Part shown: one piece after another, positions 1-8,304 of the stretch | Numbering within the stretch: the first letter of the stretch is position 1 | Layout of the letters: each line of letters starts with the position of its first letter | Origin: Pseudodesulfovibrio pelocollis | GTDB taxonomy: Bacteria > Desulfobacterota > Desulfovibrionia > Desulfovibrionales > Desulfovibrionaceae | Direction of reading: 5' to 3' | NCBI RefSeq assembly: GCF_030282845.1 | Contig: NZ_JASTWE010000001.1 | Coordinates: 62,001-126,000 of the forward strand | Length of the DNA: 64,000 nucleotides | The notes under the pieces: model-generated | The model's input: only the letters and a program-made list of their open reading frames with translations | Database searches by the model: none | What the model was told of the DNA's origin: nothing | Program-made: the position numbers and the translations under genes

Positions 1-395
1 CCATCACCGTGGGCGTGTTCTCGATCCTGGGCAAGGAGTTCGACCTGACCATCATCGCCGCGCTCCTGACCATCATCGGCTACTCCCTCAACGACACCAT
101 CATCGTCTTCGACCGCATCCGCGAGAACACGCGGGCGCAGCAGGACCCCCGGCGGTTCCGCTCCATCATCAACGAGAGCATCAACCAGACCCTGTCGCGC
201 ACCCTCATGACCTCGCTGACCACCCTCATGGTGGTGGCCTGCCTGTTCGTGCTGGGCGGCAGCGTCATCCACGACTTCGCCCTGGCCCTGCTCATCGGCA
301 TCGGGGTCGGCACCTACTCCTCCATCTTCGTGGCCAGCCCCATCCTCATGGGCTTTGGCCCCTCGATGGTGGCGGAGGGCGAAGGCCAGGCCTAG
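1..395 (+). CDS. secF: Protein translocase subunit SecF, 3' part only
   Basis: This is the C-terminal part of the SecF subunit of the SecDF accessory complex, which uses the proton gradient to help proteins cross the inner membrane. The frame is open from the window edge and ends with TAG at 393-395. Visible hallmarks are the membrane segment with [19 protein letters not shown], the conserved SecF/SecD signature around the fourth membrane helix, and two further hydrophobic segments ending in a short polar tail. The start lies outside the window and secD is expected upstream. A strong terminator follows immediately. Confidence 0.93.
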   Translation, partial: ITVGVFSILGKEFDLTIIAALLTIIGYSLNDTIIVFDRIRENTRAQQDPRRFRSIINESINQTLSRTLMTSLTTLMVVACLFVLGGSVIHDFALALLIGIGVGTYSSIFVASPILMGFGPSMVAEGEGQA

Positions 396-418
396 GCCAA
401 CATCGCACACACCCCAAG

Positions 419-452
419 GGGGAAGGGCCGCTTGGTCCTTCCCCTTTTTTTT
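419..452 (+). terminator. Rho-independent terminator after secF
   Basis: An 11-base-pair stem (GGGGAAGGGCC at 419-429 with GGTCCTTCCCC at 434-444, one G-T pair) closes a GCTT loop and is followed by an eight-T run. It ends the secF transcription unit and separates it from the convergent adk operon. Confidence 0.9.
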
Positions 453-524
453 CTTTTGGTCTTGACCTGTTGCGAAGAACCCCGAGACTCCCTGCCCGGC
501 AGGGGGCGCAGCCCAGACGACGTG

Positions 525-557
525 AAAAAGCCCCTCCGGCATGTCGCCGAAGGGGCC
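525..557 (-). terminator. Rho-independent terminator after adk
   Basis: Read on the minus strand, GCCCC-T-CGGC pairs with GCCG-G-AGGGGC around a GACAT loop and is followed by TTTTT (525-529). It lies about 25 bases beyond the adk stop codon and ends the long minus-strand tetrapyrrole/tilS/adk unit. Confidence 0.88.
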
Positions 558-580
558 GATACAGTCTGTGTCTGATCGAA

Positions 581-1249
581 CTAGACGAGCTTGCTCATCA
601 GGTATTCCTTGATGGCGGTGATGGAATCCTCGCCGTCAAGCTCGATGTACTTGAAGCCGCCGTCCTTCATGTTCTTGTAGAAGTTGCAGGCGGCCATGGT
701 GCCGGTCTTGTCGTCGTAGTAGATGTCGTGGCGCTGGTCGATGGCTGCCGCGTCCTGGTCGTCCTGGCGGGCGGAGAGGGCGCCACCACAGACACGGCAC
801 TTGTCGCCGTCAGGGGCGATGGCCGGGATGCCGACGTTGTTGGGGTGATTGGGATTGTTTTCACACAGGCGGCGACCCATGATCCGGGCCTTAGCGATCT
901 CGCGGGGCAGCTTGATCTCGATGACGTAGTCGAGCTTCTCGCCGCTTTTCTGCAGGGATTCCCAGAGTTTTTCGCCCTGGACCAGGGAGCGGGGGAAGCC
1001 GTCGAGCAGCCAGCCGTTCTTGTCGGAGCTTGCCAGGACATCGAGGACCATGGGGATGGTGATGTCATCGGGAACCAGCTCGCCCTTGTTGATGTATTCC
1101 TTGGCCTTCATGCCCAGCTCGGTGCCGCCGCCGATATGCTTGCGGAAGATGGCACCGGACTCGATGTGATCCAGGCCGTACTTGTCCCTGGCCAGGGTGC
1201 CTTGGGTGCCTTTACCGGAGCCGTTGGGGCCGAAAATCAGAATATTCAT
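581..1249 (-). CDS. adk: Adenylate kinase with metal-binding LID
   Basis: This enzyme interconverts ATP + AMP and 2 ADP in the cytoplasm. The 222-residue protein has the P-loop GPNGSGKGT (residues 7-15), the DGFPRS segment (83-88) and a long LID. Cys129, His135, Cys151 and Cys154 fall exactly at the positions known to coordinate zinc, cobalt or iron in Desulfovibrio gigas adenylate kinase. This numbering match also supports the ATG at 1247-1249, which is preceded by AGGAGG; an upstream in-frame extension is ignored. It is the last gene of the minus-strand operon and a terminator follows. A weak promoter (TTGACT/TATAAA, 15-base spacer, 1321-1347) may give it its own transcript. Confidence 0.96.
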   Translation of the reverse strand: MNILIFGPNGSGKGTQGTLARDKYGLDHIESGAIFRKHIGGGTELGMKAKEYINKGELVPDDITIPMVLDVLASSDKNGWLLDGFPRSLVQGEKLWESLQKSGEKLDYVIEIKLPREIAKARIMGRRLCENNPNHPNNVGIPAIAPDGDKCRVCGGALSARQDDQDAAAIDQRHDIYYDDKTGTMAACNFYKNMKDGGFKYIELDGEDSITAIKEYLMSKLV

Positions 1250-1320
1250 GGAAACTCCTCCTGGTGATGAATCGCTATGCCGCACTGGCGGCAAGTACAT
1301 TGTGCAAAAGATCACATGCT

Positions 1321-1347
1321 TTTATACCGCGCAACCGTGGAAGTCAA
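1321..1347 (-). promoter_or_regulatory. Possible adk promoter
   Basis: On the minus strand TTGACT (1342-1347) and TATAAA (1321-1326) lie 15 bases apart, just past the tilS stop codon and about 70 bases before the adk start. The hexamers are good, but the spacer is shorter than the usual 16-18, so this is tentative. Confidence 0.3.
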
Positions 1348-2354
1348 TGCTTGGCGGAGAAAACCACTCCAGAACCAGTGACAACGGCCGTCTTTTCGCC
1401 GGGAAACTGGAAGAGCGCGCCCGTGCGCCGATCCTGCCACGCCCGGTCAAGGGCAAAGAGGGTGTCGGCCAGCGCCTGCCCCGGGCCGAGACGGTCCAGC
1501 GCCGCCTTGTACAGGCGCAGCCGCAGGGCGCGATGAGCAACGGCCAGGGTCGCATCCGGGATATGCTCGCCCACTGCGGCGGTCTGGCCCGACCAGTAGT
1601 CGCGATCGGCCTCGGCCACCCGCCACAGCCGGGCCATGGAGTCGAGAAAGTTGGGGTTTTCGCGCAGAAGCAGGGGCATGAGGGAGGCGCGCATGCGGTT
1701 TCGCGACCAGCGCTGGTCCGCATTGGTGGCGTCCTCGCGCCAGGGGACGCCGAGGTCTGTCAGGAAACCGACCAGTTCGGCCTTGGGGGTCAGGAGCAGG
1801 GGGCGCAGCAGGCGACGGGTGTCGTCACGTCCGGGCATGCCCGCCAGTCCGGGCCAGGCAGTGCCCCGGGCCAGCCGCATGAGCACGTCCTCGGCCAGGT
1901 CGTCCAGATGATGCCCAAGGACCACGAAATCCACCCCGTGGTCGGTCAGGACATCGGCATACAGGGCGTAGCGGGCTTCGCGCCCGGCCTCTTCGATCCC
2001 GATTCCAGAACCGGCCGCCAGACTCGCCACATCGACAACACGGGTCACACAGGGCACATCAAGGGCCGCGCACAGGTCGGCGACCCAGCGGGCGTCATCG
2101 TCGGCCTCGGGCCGCAAGCGGTGATTGAGATGGGCGGCCATGACGCGCCCGCCGCTGCGGGCGGCCAGACAGCGCAGGCACAGGAGCAGGGCGGTGGAAT
2201 CAACCCCGCCGGAGAATCCGACGGCCAGCCTCTTCCCTGCCAGCTTAACCCCCAGGTCGTCGGCGACGAAGCGCTCGATTCCCAGACAAAAATGCGCCCA
2301 CCGGGGTGGCAGATCCTGAAGGGATCGCGGCAGGGGTCGGGGCGCGTTTGGCAT
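1344..2354 (-). CDS. tilS: tRNA(Ile)-lysidine synthase
   Basis: TilS attaches lysine to C34 of the CAU-anticodon isoleucine tRNA so that it reads AUA instead of AUG. The P-loop-like ATP pyrophosphatase motif SGGVDS is at residues 48-53, followed by the family's HLNHRLR segment, GHHLDDLAED and the WREDATNAD..SRNRMR region that contacts tRNA. The C-terminal domain is short, giving about 336 residues. I chose the ATG at 2354; a TTG at 2372 in frame is also possible, because GAGGAG lies right before it and somewhat far from the ATG. The gene follows the small conserved gene after one base, suggesting coupled translation. Confidence 0.93.
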   Translation of the reverse strand: MPNAPRPLPRSLQDLPPRWAHFCLGIERFVADDLGVKLAGKRLAVGFSGGVDSTALLLCLRCLAARSGGRVMAAHLNHRLRPEADDDARWVADLCAALDVPCVTRVVDVASLAAGSGIGIEEAGREARYALYADVLTDHGVDFVVLGHHLDDLAEDVLMRLARGTAWPGLAGMPGRDDTRRLLRPLLLTPKAELVGFLTDLGVPWREDATNADQRWSRNRMRASLMPLLLRENPNFLDSMARLWRVAEADRDYWSGQTAAVGEHIPDATLAVAHRALRLRLYKAALDRLGPGQALADTLFALDRAWQDRRTGALFQFPGEKTAVVTGSGVVFSAKH

Positions 2355-2355
2355 G

Positions 2356-2706
2356 TCAGACCGTGATCTCAAGCTCCTCGATGAACTGGTCGAGGTATTC
2401 GATCATGTGTTTGCGCTGGGGCGCGGTGGCGTAGCAGACGCAGGAACAGCGGATCTTTTTCCTGCCCCGGACCAGCAACTCGAGGCGGAGCTGGTTGCCC
2501 GCCGGATTGCGCACGGCCTCAAGGGCCATGAAATAGGGGCCGCACTCGGCCAGATGGTCGCGCTGCTCGGGCTGAAGCAGATCCTCGGGCAGGGGCAGAT
2601 AATACATGCCTTCGATCTGACTTTTCAGTTCCAATTCATCGAAGGCCTTGAGAATCGTTTCGTAGTCGGCGTCGTAGAGGTCTTCTATGATGTAGGTGCG
2701 CATCAT
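2356..2706 (-). CDS. Conserved hypothetical protein, hemA operon
   Basis: This acidic 116-residue protein has no signal peptide or membrane segment. It begins MMRTYIIEDLYDADYETI and contains a CSCVC cluster after a basic RGRKKIR stretch, then an amphipathic C-terminal helix. The start overlaps the hemA stop in an ATGA arrangement (ATG at 2706 or 2703), and tilS begins one base after its stop, so all three are probably co-translated. I do not recognise a family. The position between hemA and tilS hints at a housekeeping role, but nothing in the sequence shows what it is. Confidence 0.75.
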   Translation of the reverse strand: MMRTYIIEDLYDADYETILKAFDELELKSQIEGMYYLPLPEDLLQPEQRDHLAECGPYFMALEAVRNPAGNQLRLELLVRGRKKIRCSCVCYATAPQRKHMIEYLDQFIEELEITV

Positions 2707-4076
2707 TGTTCCTTGTTCTTGGAGGCGTCAATGAGCCTGTCGACGTCTTCGGGTGCGCAGGAAGAGGATTTGCGGTTCATGTGGGCGTCGGGTGGCACCA
2801 GCTCATCGTCGAGGTTGAACATGCGCCGGGCCAGATCGATGAACTGGTCGGCAGACCCCTCTTCCTGGGTGCGGCGCTTGAGAAAACAGATGGGTTCGTG
2901 CAATGCCTTGCGACCCACGGAGAGGACCAGGGTCTCCAGGGAGCGTCTGGTGGCCTCGTCCACGGGGCCGATCTTCTTGAGGGTCTTGGCCAGTTCGCGC
3001 TGGGCGATTTCCTCGCCCCGGTCCACCAGATCGACGATGGTGGGCTGGAGCGCCAGGGAGCGCAGCCAGTTGCCAAAGGTCTCGGTCTCGGCCTCGACCA
3101 CGGCCCGGGCCTTGACCGCCTCGCCCTGGCGCTGGGCCATGTTTTCCTCGACCACTTCCTTGAGGTCGTCGATGTCGTAGAGGTAGACGTTGTCCAGGCT
3201 GTTCACGTCCGGGTCGATGTCGCGCGGCACGGCGATGTCGATGAAGAACATCGGCTTGTTCTTGCGCTTCTTGAGGATTTCCTTGACATCCCTGGCCCTG
3301 ATCACGGCCACGGGAGAGCCGGTGGAACTGATGACGATGTCCACCTCGTGCAGGTGGTCGGACAGCTGTTCGATCTGGATGGGTGTGCCGCCCATGGTCG
3401 AGGCCAGCTCCTTGGCCCTGGACAGGGTACGGTTGGCGATGACGATGTCGCGCACGCCGTTCTGGAGCAGATGGGTGGCGGCCAGCTCGGCCATCTCGCC
3501 CGCGCCCACCAGCATGGCCCGGGTGCCGTCCAGAGCGCCGAAAATCTTCTTGGCAAGCTCCACTGCCGCATAGCTGATGGACACCGCGCTGGAGGCGATG
3601 GCCGTCTCGGTGCGCACCCGCTTGGCCACGGAAAAGGATTTGTGCAGCAAACGGTTGATGATGGTCCGGGCCGTGCCCTTTTCCACGGCCTTGCGGTAGG
3701 CGTCCTTGAGCTGGCCCAGGATCTGCGGCTCGCCCATGACCATGGAATCGAGGCTGCTGGCCACGGTGAAGAGATGCTCGACCGCCTCCAGGTCCGTGTA
3801 TTGGTAGGTATTTTCAACCAGCAATTCGGGCGAGCCCTGGCAGACCCCGGCCCAGTACCCGATGACCGCGTCGATGGCCTGGCGCTCGCCGGCCCGCTTG
3901 ACCACGGCCACGATCTCCACCCGGTTGCAGGTGGAGAGGGCCATACACTCCGAGAGGGGACAGTGGGCCATGAGCCCGGCTTCGAAGTTTTCCACGTCGG
4001 TCAGGGCGAAGCGTTCGCGCACGTCCACTCCGGCGGTGCGGTGGTTGAGTCCTACAAGGATGATCTTTCCGTTCAT
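2703..4076 (-). CDS. hemA: Glutamyl-tRNA reductase
   Basis: HemA reduces glutamyl-tRNA with NADPH to glutamate-1-semialdehyde, the first committed step of C5 tetrapyrrole synthesis (heme, siroheme, cobalamin). The 457-residue protein has LNHRTA near the N terminus, the STCNRVE motif with catalytic Cys50, a GAGEMAELAA NADP-binding loop and a C-terminal dimerisation helix region. The ATG at 4074-4076 fits homologues, so an in-frame upstream extension is dropped. Its start overlaps the HemX-like gene stop by four bases and its stop overlaps the next gene, consistent with a tight operon. Confidence 0.96.
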   Translation of the reverse strand: MNGKIILVGLNHRTAGVDVRERFALTDVENFEAGLMAHCPLSECMALSTCNRVEIVAVVKRAGERQAIDAVIGYWAGVCQGSPELLVENTYQYTDLEAVEHLFTVASSLDSMVMGEPQILGQLKDAYRKAVEKGTARTIINRLLHKSFSVAKRVRTETAIASSAVSISYAAVELAKKIFGALDGTRAMLVGAGEMAELAATHLLQNGVRDIVIANRTLSRAKELASTMGGTPIQIEQLSDHLHEVDIVISSTGSPVAVIRARDVKEILKKRKNKPMFFIDIAVPRDIDPDVNSLDNVYLYDIDDLKEVVEENMAQRQGEAVKARAVVEAETETFGNWLRSLALQPTIVDLVDRGEEIAQRELAKTLKKIGPVDEATRRSLETLVLSVGRKALHEPICFLKRRTQEEGSADQFIDLARRMFNLDDELVPPDAHMNRKSSSCAPEDVDRLIDASKNKEQ

Positions 4077-4885
4077 GGCACGGCCCTGAAGGTGATGGTG
4101 TGATGGATGAGGGAGACGCACATGCCCGCAAAGACCCATATGGCGAGGATGGCGGGCTTGCGCCCGCGCCAGCCGAGCACCACGCGCTGGTGGAAGAGAA
4201 AGGCGAACAGGAACCAGACCGCAAAGGAGCCGATCTTCATGATGTCCCAGGCAAAGGGGCGCTTGGCGTCAATGAGATACCAGAAATAGGTGGAGAACAG
4301 CCCCAGGGTGAAGAGGGGAAAGCCGATGGTCACGGCCAGCCTGTTGACCGCATCGAACTTGTCCAGCGAGGGTATGCCCTGGCCCATGCTCGACAATCCG
4401 GCCTTGGTCTTGAGCTTGCGGTTGTAATAGATGAATGCCACGGCCGCGCCAAAGGCCATGATCATCACCCCAAGTGTCAGGATCAGGGTGCCGATGTGCA
4501 GGCCGAAGAAGAGCACGGTCAACTCGGGCGGCATGACCACGGTGATGCCGCCAAGGGCCAGTGAGGAGACGTAGAGGAGCAGGGCCAGCGGCAGGGCGGT
4601 GATGGCCAGGAATTCGAGCCGCAGCCGCCACCAGAGGAAGAAATACACGGCCAGCACGCACCAGGCCAGGATGTTGAAGTAGAAGGTGCCCGAACTCAAG
4701 GCCGAGGCGTCGCCGGTCAGGGCCAGGACCAGATCAACGGTGTTGAGGGCGAACCCGGCCACGGCCAGCCAGACGGCCAGCTTCTTGAGCCTGTCGTTGC
4801 CAGAGCACACGCCGGTGAGAAACAGCAGCGTGCCCAGGGCGTACAGGCCGATTATGAGGATGCTCAGCAGTTCAAACAAGCCCAT
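4073..4885 (-). CDS. HemX/CcsA-like cytochrome c assembly membrane protein
   Basis: This 270-residue protein is almost entirely hydrophobic, with about eight predicted membrane segments starting at MGLFELLSILIIGLYALG. It belongs to the CcsA/ResC/HemX group of heme-handling membrane proteins. A FAWDIMK stretch near residue 220 resembles the tryptophan-rich heme-binding loop of the family. Its place directly before hemA is the Bacillus hemAX pairing, so HemX-like control of HemA or a part in heme delivery are both possible. It overlaps the upstream gene by 14 bases and hemA by 4. Confidence 0.85.
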   Translation of the reverse strand: MGLFELLSILIIGLYALGTLLFLTGVCSGNDRLKKLAVWLAVAGFALNTVDLVLALTGDASALSSGTFYFNILAWCVLAVYFFLWWRLRLEFLAITALPLALLLYVSSLALGGITVVMPPELTVLFFGLHIGTLILTLGVMIMAFGAAVAFIYYNRKLKTKAGLSSMGQGIPSLDKFDAVNRLAVTIGFPLFTLGLFSTYFWYLIDAKRPFAWDIMKIGSFAVWFLFAFLFHQRVVLGWRGRKPAILAIWVFAGMCVSLIHHTITFRAVP

Positions 4886-5549
4886 CTAGCAGCTCCGGGA
4901 TGTTGACGTGCAACTGTCGGGGCAATGATTCTTTAAGGATTTCCGCCACAGCGTCAAGCTCTGCGACCCGGATTCGGACCAGAAGATCGGAGTTGACCAG
5001 CGAGCGCAGCACTGCGGTGTTCTCGGCCGTGGTCATGCCAAGGCCGAGGAGCAGCGGCCGCACGCGGCCCATGAGGGTCAGCAGGCTGGCGTATTCCTCG
5101 CCGAAACTCTCCTGCAATTCCTTGCGGATGCGTTTTGCCATGGCCGGGCTGCGCCCTGCGGTGGAGATGGCCACCGTCAGGTCCCCGCGCTTGACCGTGG
5201 CCGGAACGATGAAGCTGCACTTCTCGGGCTGGTCCACGATGTTGCAAAGCACTCCTCGATCGGCGCAGAGGTTGCTGATGCGCCAGTTGACCTCCTCGCT
5301 CGATGTGCAGGCAATAACCAGGAACTTGCCGTCCAAGTCAGTATCGCGGAATTCGCGGCACTCGAAGGTGACGTTGTCCAGAGACAAAACGGACGCCATC
5401 TCCGGGTCTGCGGGGCGGGTGTCGATGATGGTCACGGTGCCCGCGCCCGAGTCGATGAGCGACTGGATCTTGCGCTTGCCGACCTCGCCCGCGCCCACCA
5501 CCAGGCAGCCCTTGTTTTCCAGGTTCACGAAGATGGGGTAGTATCGCAT
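4872..5549 (-). CDS. Precorrin-2 dehydrogenase / sirohydrochlorin ferrochelatase type protein
   Basis: This protein oxidises precorrin-2 to sirohydrochlorin with NAD and may insert iron, like CysG N-terminal domain or Met8p. After MRYYPIFVNLENK comes the Rossmann motif VVGAGEVGKRK, then a VDQPEKCSF loop and the SIRO-domain segment STAGRSPAMAKRIRKELQ. At about 225 residues it is the stand-alone form without a methyltransferase domain. In sulfate reducers sirohydrochlorin feeds siroheme for dissimilatory sulfite reductase and the alternative heme route. The ATG at 5547-5549 gives the canonical N terminus, but no clear ribosome site precedes it; a 20-base inverted repeat ends one base before it. 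Confidence 0.93.
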   Translation of the reverse strand: MRYYPIFVNLENKGCLVVGAGEVGKRKIQSLIDSGAGTVTIIDTRPADPEMASVLSLDNVTFECREFRDTDLDGKFLVIACTSSEEVNWRISNLCADRGVLCNIVDQPEKCSFIVPATVKRGDLTVAISTAGRSPAMAKRIRKELQESFGEEYASLLTLMGRVRPLLLGLGMTTAENTAVLRSLVNSDLLVRIRVAELDAVAEILKESLPRQLHVNIPELLDGLV

Positions 5550-5550
5550 G

Positions 5551-5570
5551 GGCACTTGATAGCAAGTGCC
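5551..5570. repeat. 20-base inverted repeat at the precorrin-2 dehydrogenase start
   Basis: GGCACTT and AAGTGCC form a perfect 7-base-pair stem around a 6-base loop, ending one base before the start codon of the minus-strand gene. In the mRNA it would cover the place where a Shine-Dalgarno sequence should be, so it may be a translational control hairpin or an operator. Confidence 0.55.
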
Positions 5571-5601
5571 GGGCCGCATGTAAAATGCAATTGCCCGGTT
5601 C

Positions 5602-5631
5602 TTGCAATATCCGCCCGGCATGCGCTAGATA
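5602..5631 (+). promoter_or_regulatory. Sigma-70-like promoter for the glycosyltransferase pair
   Basis: TTGCAA (5602-5607) and TAGATA (5626-5631) are 18 bases apart, about 20 bases before the GT9 start codon. This lies in the divergent gap between the tetrapyrrole operon and the glycosyltransferases. Confidence 0.45.
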
Positions 5632-5651
5632 AATGACACCTCCGGGGAGCA

Positions 5652-6950
5652 ATGAAGCATTATCTCGTCATACAACTGGCCCGATTCGGGGATCTCGTCC
5701 AGACCAAGCGGCTGGTGGCGACCCTGGCCGCCCGGCCGGACAGCCGCGTCCACCTCTGCCTTGACCGCTCCCTGGAGCCGTTGGCCCGGCTGGTGTACCC
5801 GGATGCGATCCTGCATCCCGTGACCGCCCACGGCACCGGCCTTGACGGCCCCGAGGCCGTGCGCGCCATGCTGGTGGACAACCGCCGCGCCTTTGCCGAT
5901 ATGCGGGCTGTCGGCTTTGAGCGGGTCTACAACCTCAATTTCTCGGGCCTCAACTTCCGCCTGGCCGCGCTCTTCGACCCGGACACGGTGGAAGGGTACG
6001 CCTGGAAGGACGGGCAGGAGCTGATCTCCCCGTGGGCGGCCATGGCCATGCGCTGGTCGGATCACAGACGCCTTTCCATCAATCTCGTCGATTTCTGGGC
6101 TGCCTACTGCCCGGACGCCATCGCGCCGCAGCGGGTCAATCCGCCCGCGTCAGGCCGGGACGATGGCCGGGGCGATGGCCGGGGCGGCGGGCTGGGCGGC
6201 GGGCTGGGCGTGGTCCTGGCCGGTCGCGAGTCGCGCCGCTCGCTGCCGGTGGAGGTGCTGGCCCGCGTCGTGGGCACCGTGGCCAGGGCGCGCGGGGTCG
6301 GGCGGGTCGTCCTGCTGGGCGGCCCGGGCGAACGCGCGGCCGGACAGGCCATGCTCAAGGAACTGCCGCCCGCTGTCCAGGCCATGACGCGCAATGTGGC
6401 CGGGCAGACCGGCTGGGCCGATCTGGTGGAGATCGTCGGCTCCCTGGACCTGCTTCTGACGCCCGACACCGGCACCATGCATCTGGCCGCCCACCTGGGC
6501 ACGCCGGTGCTCGCCTTTTTCCTGTCCTCGGCATGGTGTTTCGAGACCGGGCCGTACGGCGAAGGGCATGTGGTCCATCAGGCCACGGCCCCCTGTCTGC
6601 CATGCCTGGAGACCCGCCCCTGCGACCACGGCCTGCAATGTCTTGGTCCCTTTGCCGATCCCGGCTATCCCCGGTTTCTGGCCACGGGCAACCCCGATCA
6701 CGCGCCCGGCGGCCTGCTTGCCTGTCAGTCCCGGTTCGACGCCCTGGGCCAGACCTATGCTCCCATGATCGGAAGCGACCCGGATGCAGAGCAGCGGGCC
6801 GGATTCCGCCAGTTCATCCTTAGCCACCTGACCGGGGACCACGACTCCATACGAAAGGGACTTTCGGACATGGACACGCTCATGGCCCAGCGCGTACACC
6901 GCGAGCGGGACTGGATCACCACCGCCCCAATGCGAACAATCACGGAATGA
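5652..6950 (+). CDS. GT9 (heptosyltransferase-like) glycosyltransferase
   Basis: This is a cytoplasmic family-9 glycosyltransferase, likely adding a heptose or similar sugar to a surface glycan. The N terminus IQLARFGDLVQTKRL matches the GDLxxT motif of heptosyltransferases. The C-terminal nucleotide-sugar site is seen as LLTPDTGTMHLAAHLGTPVLAFF near residues 275-297, with a Cys-containing CLPCLETRPC segment after it. At 432 residues it is longer than the usual approximately 350. Between the two domains (about residues 168-187) is a Gly/Arg/Asp linker encoded by tandem 12-base units. GGGGAGC precedes the start. A CgeB-like gene follows after four bases. Confidence 0.85.
   Translation: MKHYLVIQLARFGDLVQTKRLVATLAARPDSRVHLCLDRSLEPLARLVYPDAILHPVTAHGTGLDGPEAVRAMLVDNRRAFADMRAVGFERVYNLNFSGLNFRLAALFDPDTVEGYAWKDGQELISPWAAMAMRWSDHRRLSINLVDFWAAYCPDAIAPQRVNPPASGRDDGRGDGRGGGLGGGLGVVLAGRESRRSLPVEVLARVVGTVARARGVGRVVLLGGPGERAAGQAMLKELPPAVQAMTRNVAGQTGWADLVEIVGSLDLLLTPDTGTMHLAAHLGTPVLAFFLSSAWCFETGPYGEGHVVHQATAPCLPCLETRPCDHGLQCLGPFADPGYPRFLATGNPDHAPGGLLACQSRFDALGQTYAPMIGSDPDAEQRAGFRQFILSHLTGDHDSIRKGLSDMDTLMAQRVHRERDWITTAPMRTITE
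6155..6213 (+). repeat. Tandem 12-base repeat inside the GT9 gene
   Basis: Nearly five 12-base units follow each other in frame: CCGGGACGATGG, CCGGGGCGATGG, CCGGGGCGGCGG, GCTGGGCGGCGG, then a partial unit. Each unit adds four residues (for example GRDD/GRGD/GRGG/GLGG), so changes in copy number would lengthen or shorten the inter-domain linker without breaking the frame. Confidence 0.8.
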
Positions 6951-6954
6951 AAGC

Positions 6955-8223
6955 ATGAAAACCCTGCGCATCCTCGTTGTCCTGCCCCTGTATGGCGGCT
7001 CCCTGCCCATCGGCCGGTATGTGGCCACGGCCCTCAAGGACATGGGCCACCTCGTGGAAATCTTCGAGGCCCCGGAGTTCAACTCGGCCTACGACTGCCT
7101 GCGAAAACTCCGGGTGACTACCGACCGCCTCGACTACCTCCAGAATTCGTTTCTCAACGTGGTCAGCCAGTCGGTGCTGGCCAAGGTGGAGACCTTCGAG
7201 CCCGACCTTGTGCTGGCCATGGCCCAGGCTCCGCTGAATCATCAGGCCCTCAAGCGGCTGCGCCGCGACGGCGTGACCACGGCCATGTGGTTCGTGGAGG
7301 ATCACCGCCTCTTCACCTACTGGAAGTCCTTTGCCCCGTTCTACGACATCTTCGCCGTCATCCAGAAGGAACCGTTCTTGAGCGATCTTGAGGCCATAGG
7401 CCAGCCAAACGCGCTCTATCTCCCCCTGGCCGCGCTGCCGGATTTCCACCGCCCCATCGACCTCGACCCCGTGGAGCGACGCAGGTTCGGCTCGGACGTC
7501 TCCTTCATGGGCGCGGGCTATCCCAACCGCAGGGCCGCATTCCGCCAGTTGGTCCACCTCGACCTCAAGCTCTGGGGCACCGAGTGGGAGGGCGACCATG
7601 TTCTCGAACCCCTGGTCCAGATGCGGGGGGCGCGCGTCTCATCCGAGGAGTGCGTGAAGATATTCAACGCCACGCGCATCAACCTGAACCTTCATTCCAG
7701 CATCCAGGCCGACCAACTGGTGACCGGGGACGACTTCGTCAACCCGCGCACCTTCGAGCTGGCCGCCTGCGGCGCGTTCCAGCTTGTGGACACCCGCTCC
7801 CTGCTGGGCGAGGCCTTTGCCGACGACGAGTTGGCGACCTTTACCTCGATGGATGAACTCATTGCAAAAATAGACCATTTTCTCGCCAATCCCGAGGAGT
7901 GCCATGCCATTACCGAGCGGGGCAGGGCGCGGGTGCTCAAGGACCACACCTACCACGCGCGCATGCAGGCGTTGCTCGACTTCACCGCAAGCCGCATCCA
8001 AGACTGGCCGCGCGACCGCGACACGGCCACGCCCGACCCGGACTTTCCGCCCGAACTGCGCGACGAGATACGCCAATTGCTGGCCCGGCTCGGTCTGCCC
8101 GAGGATGTGTCCTTTGCGGATCTTGTCTGGAGCCTACGCCAGCAGCAGGGCACGTTGTCCGAGTTGGACACAGCCATCCTCTTCCTCGACGAATGGCGCA
8201 AGCTCTACGCCAAACGCTGCTGA
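6955..8223 (+). CDS. CgeB-like glycosyltransferase
   Basis: This 422-residue protein has the GT-B layout of CgeB-family glycosyltransferases. The N terminus MKTLRILVVLPLYGGSLP is followed by a segment around VETFEPDLVLAMAQAP, and the C-terminal half carries NLHSSIQ, then NPRTFELAACGAFQLVD, the acceptor/donor loop of the Glyco_trans_1_2 domain. A helical tail of about 60 residues follows. It starts four bases after the GT9 stop, so the two are co-transcribed. Together they probably modify a surface polymer or flagellin; the substrate cannot be read from the sequence. Confidence 0.8.
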   Translation: MKTLRILVVLPLYGGSLPIGRYVATALKDMGHLVEIFEAPEFNSAYDCLRKLRVTTDRLDYLQNSFLNVVSQSVLAKVETFEPDLVLAMAQAPLNHQALKRLRRDGVTTAMWFVEDHRLFTYWKSFAPFYDIFAVIQKEPFLSDLEAIGQPNALYLPLAALPDFHRPIDLDPVERRRFGSDVSFMGAGYPNRRAAFRQLVHLDLKLWGTEWEGDHVLEPLVQMRGARVSSEECVKIFNATRINLNLHSSIQADQLVTGDDFVNPRTFELAACGAFQLVDTRSLLGEAFADDELATFTSMDELIAKIDHFLANPEECHAITERGRARVLKDHTYHARMQALLDFTASRIQDWPRDRDTATPDPDFPPELRDEIRQLLARLGLPEDVSFADLVWSLRQQQGTLSELDTAILFLDEWRKLYAKRC

Positions 8224-8243
8224 AAACCTTCAAGTGTCACATG

Positions 8244-8278
8244 AAAAACAGGCTCGTCCCCTACAGGGAGACGAGCCT
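8244..8278 (-). terminator. Terminator after rarA
   Basis: AGGCTCGTC (8250-8258) pairs with GACGAGCCT (8270-8278). On the minus strand the stem is followed by TTTTT (8244-8248), so it ends the rsmE-rarA unit. It has no T run on the plus strand. Confidence 0.8.
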
Positions 8279-8304
8279 GAATTGCTTGTGCATTCGAATG
8301 GTTG

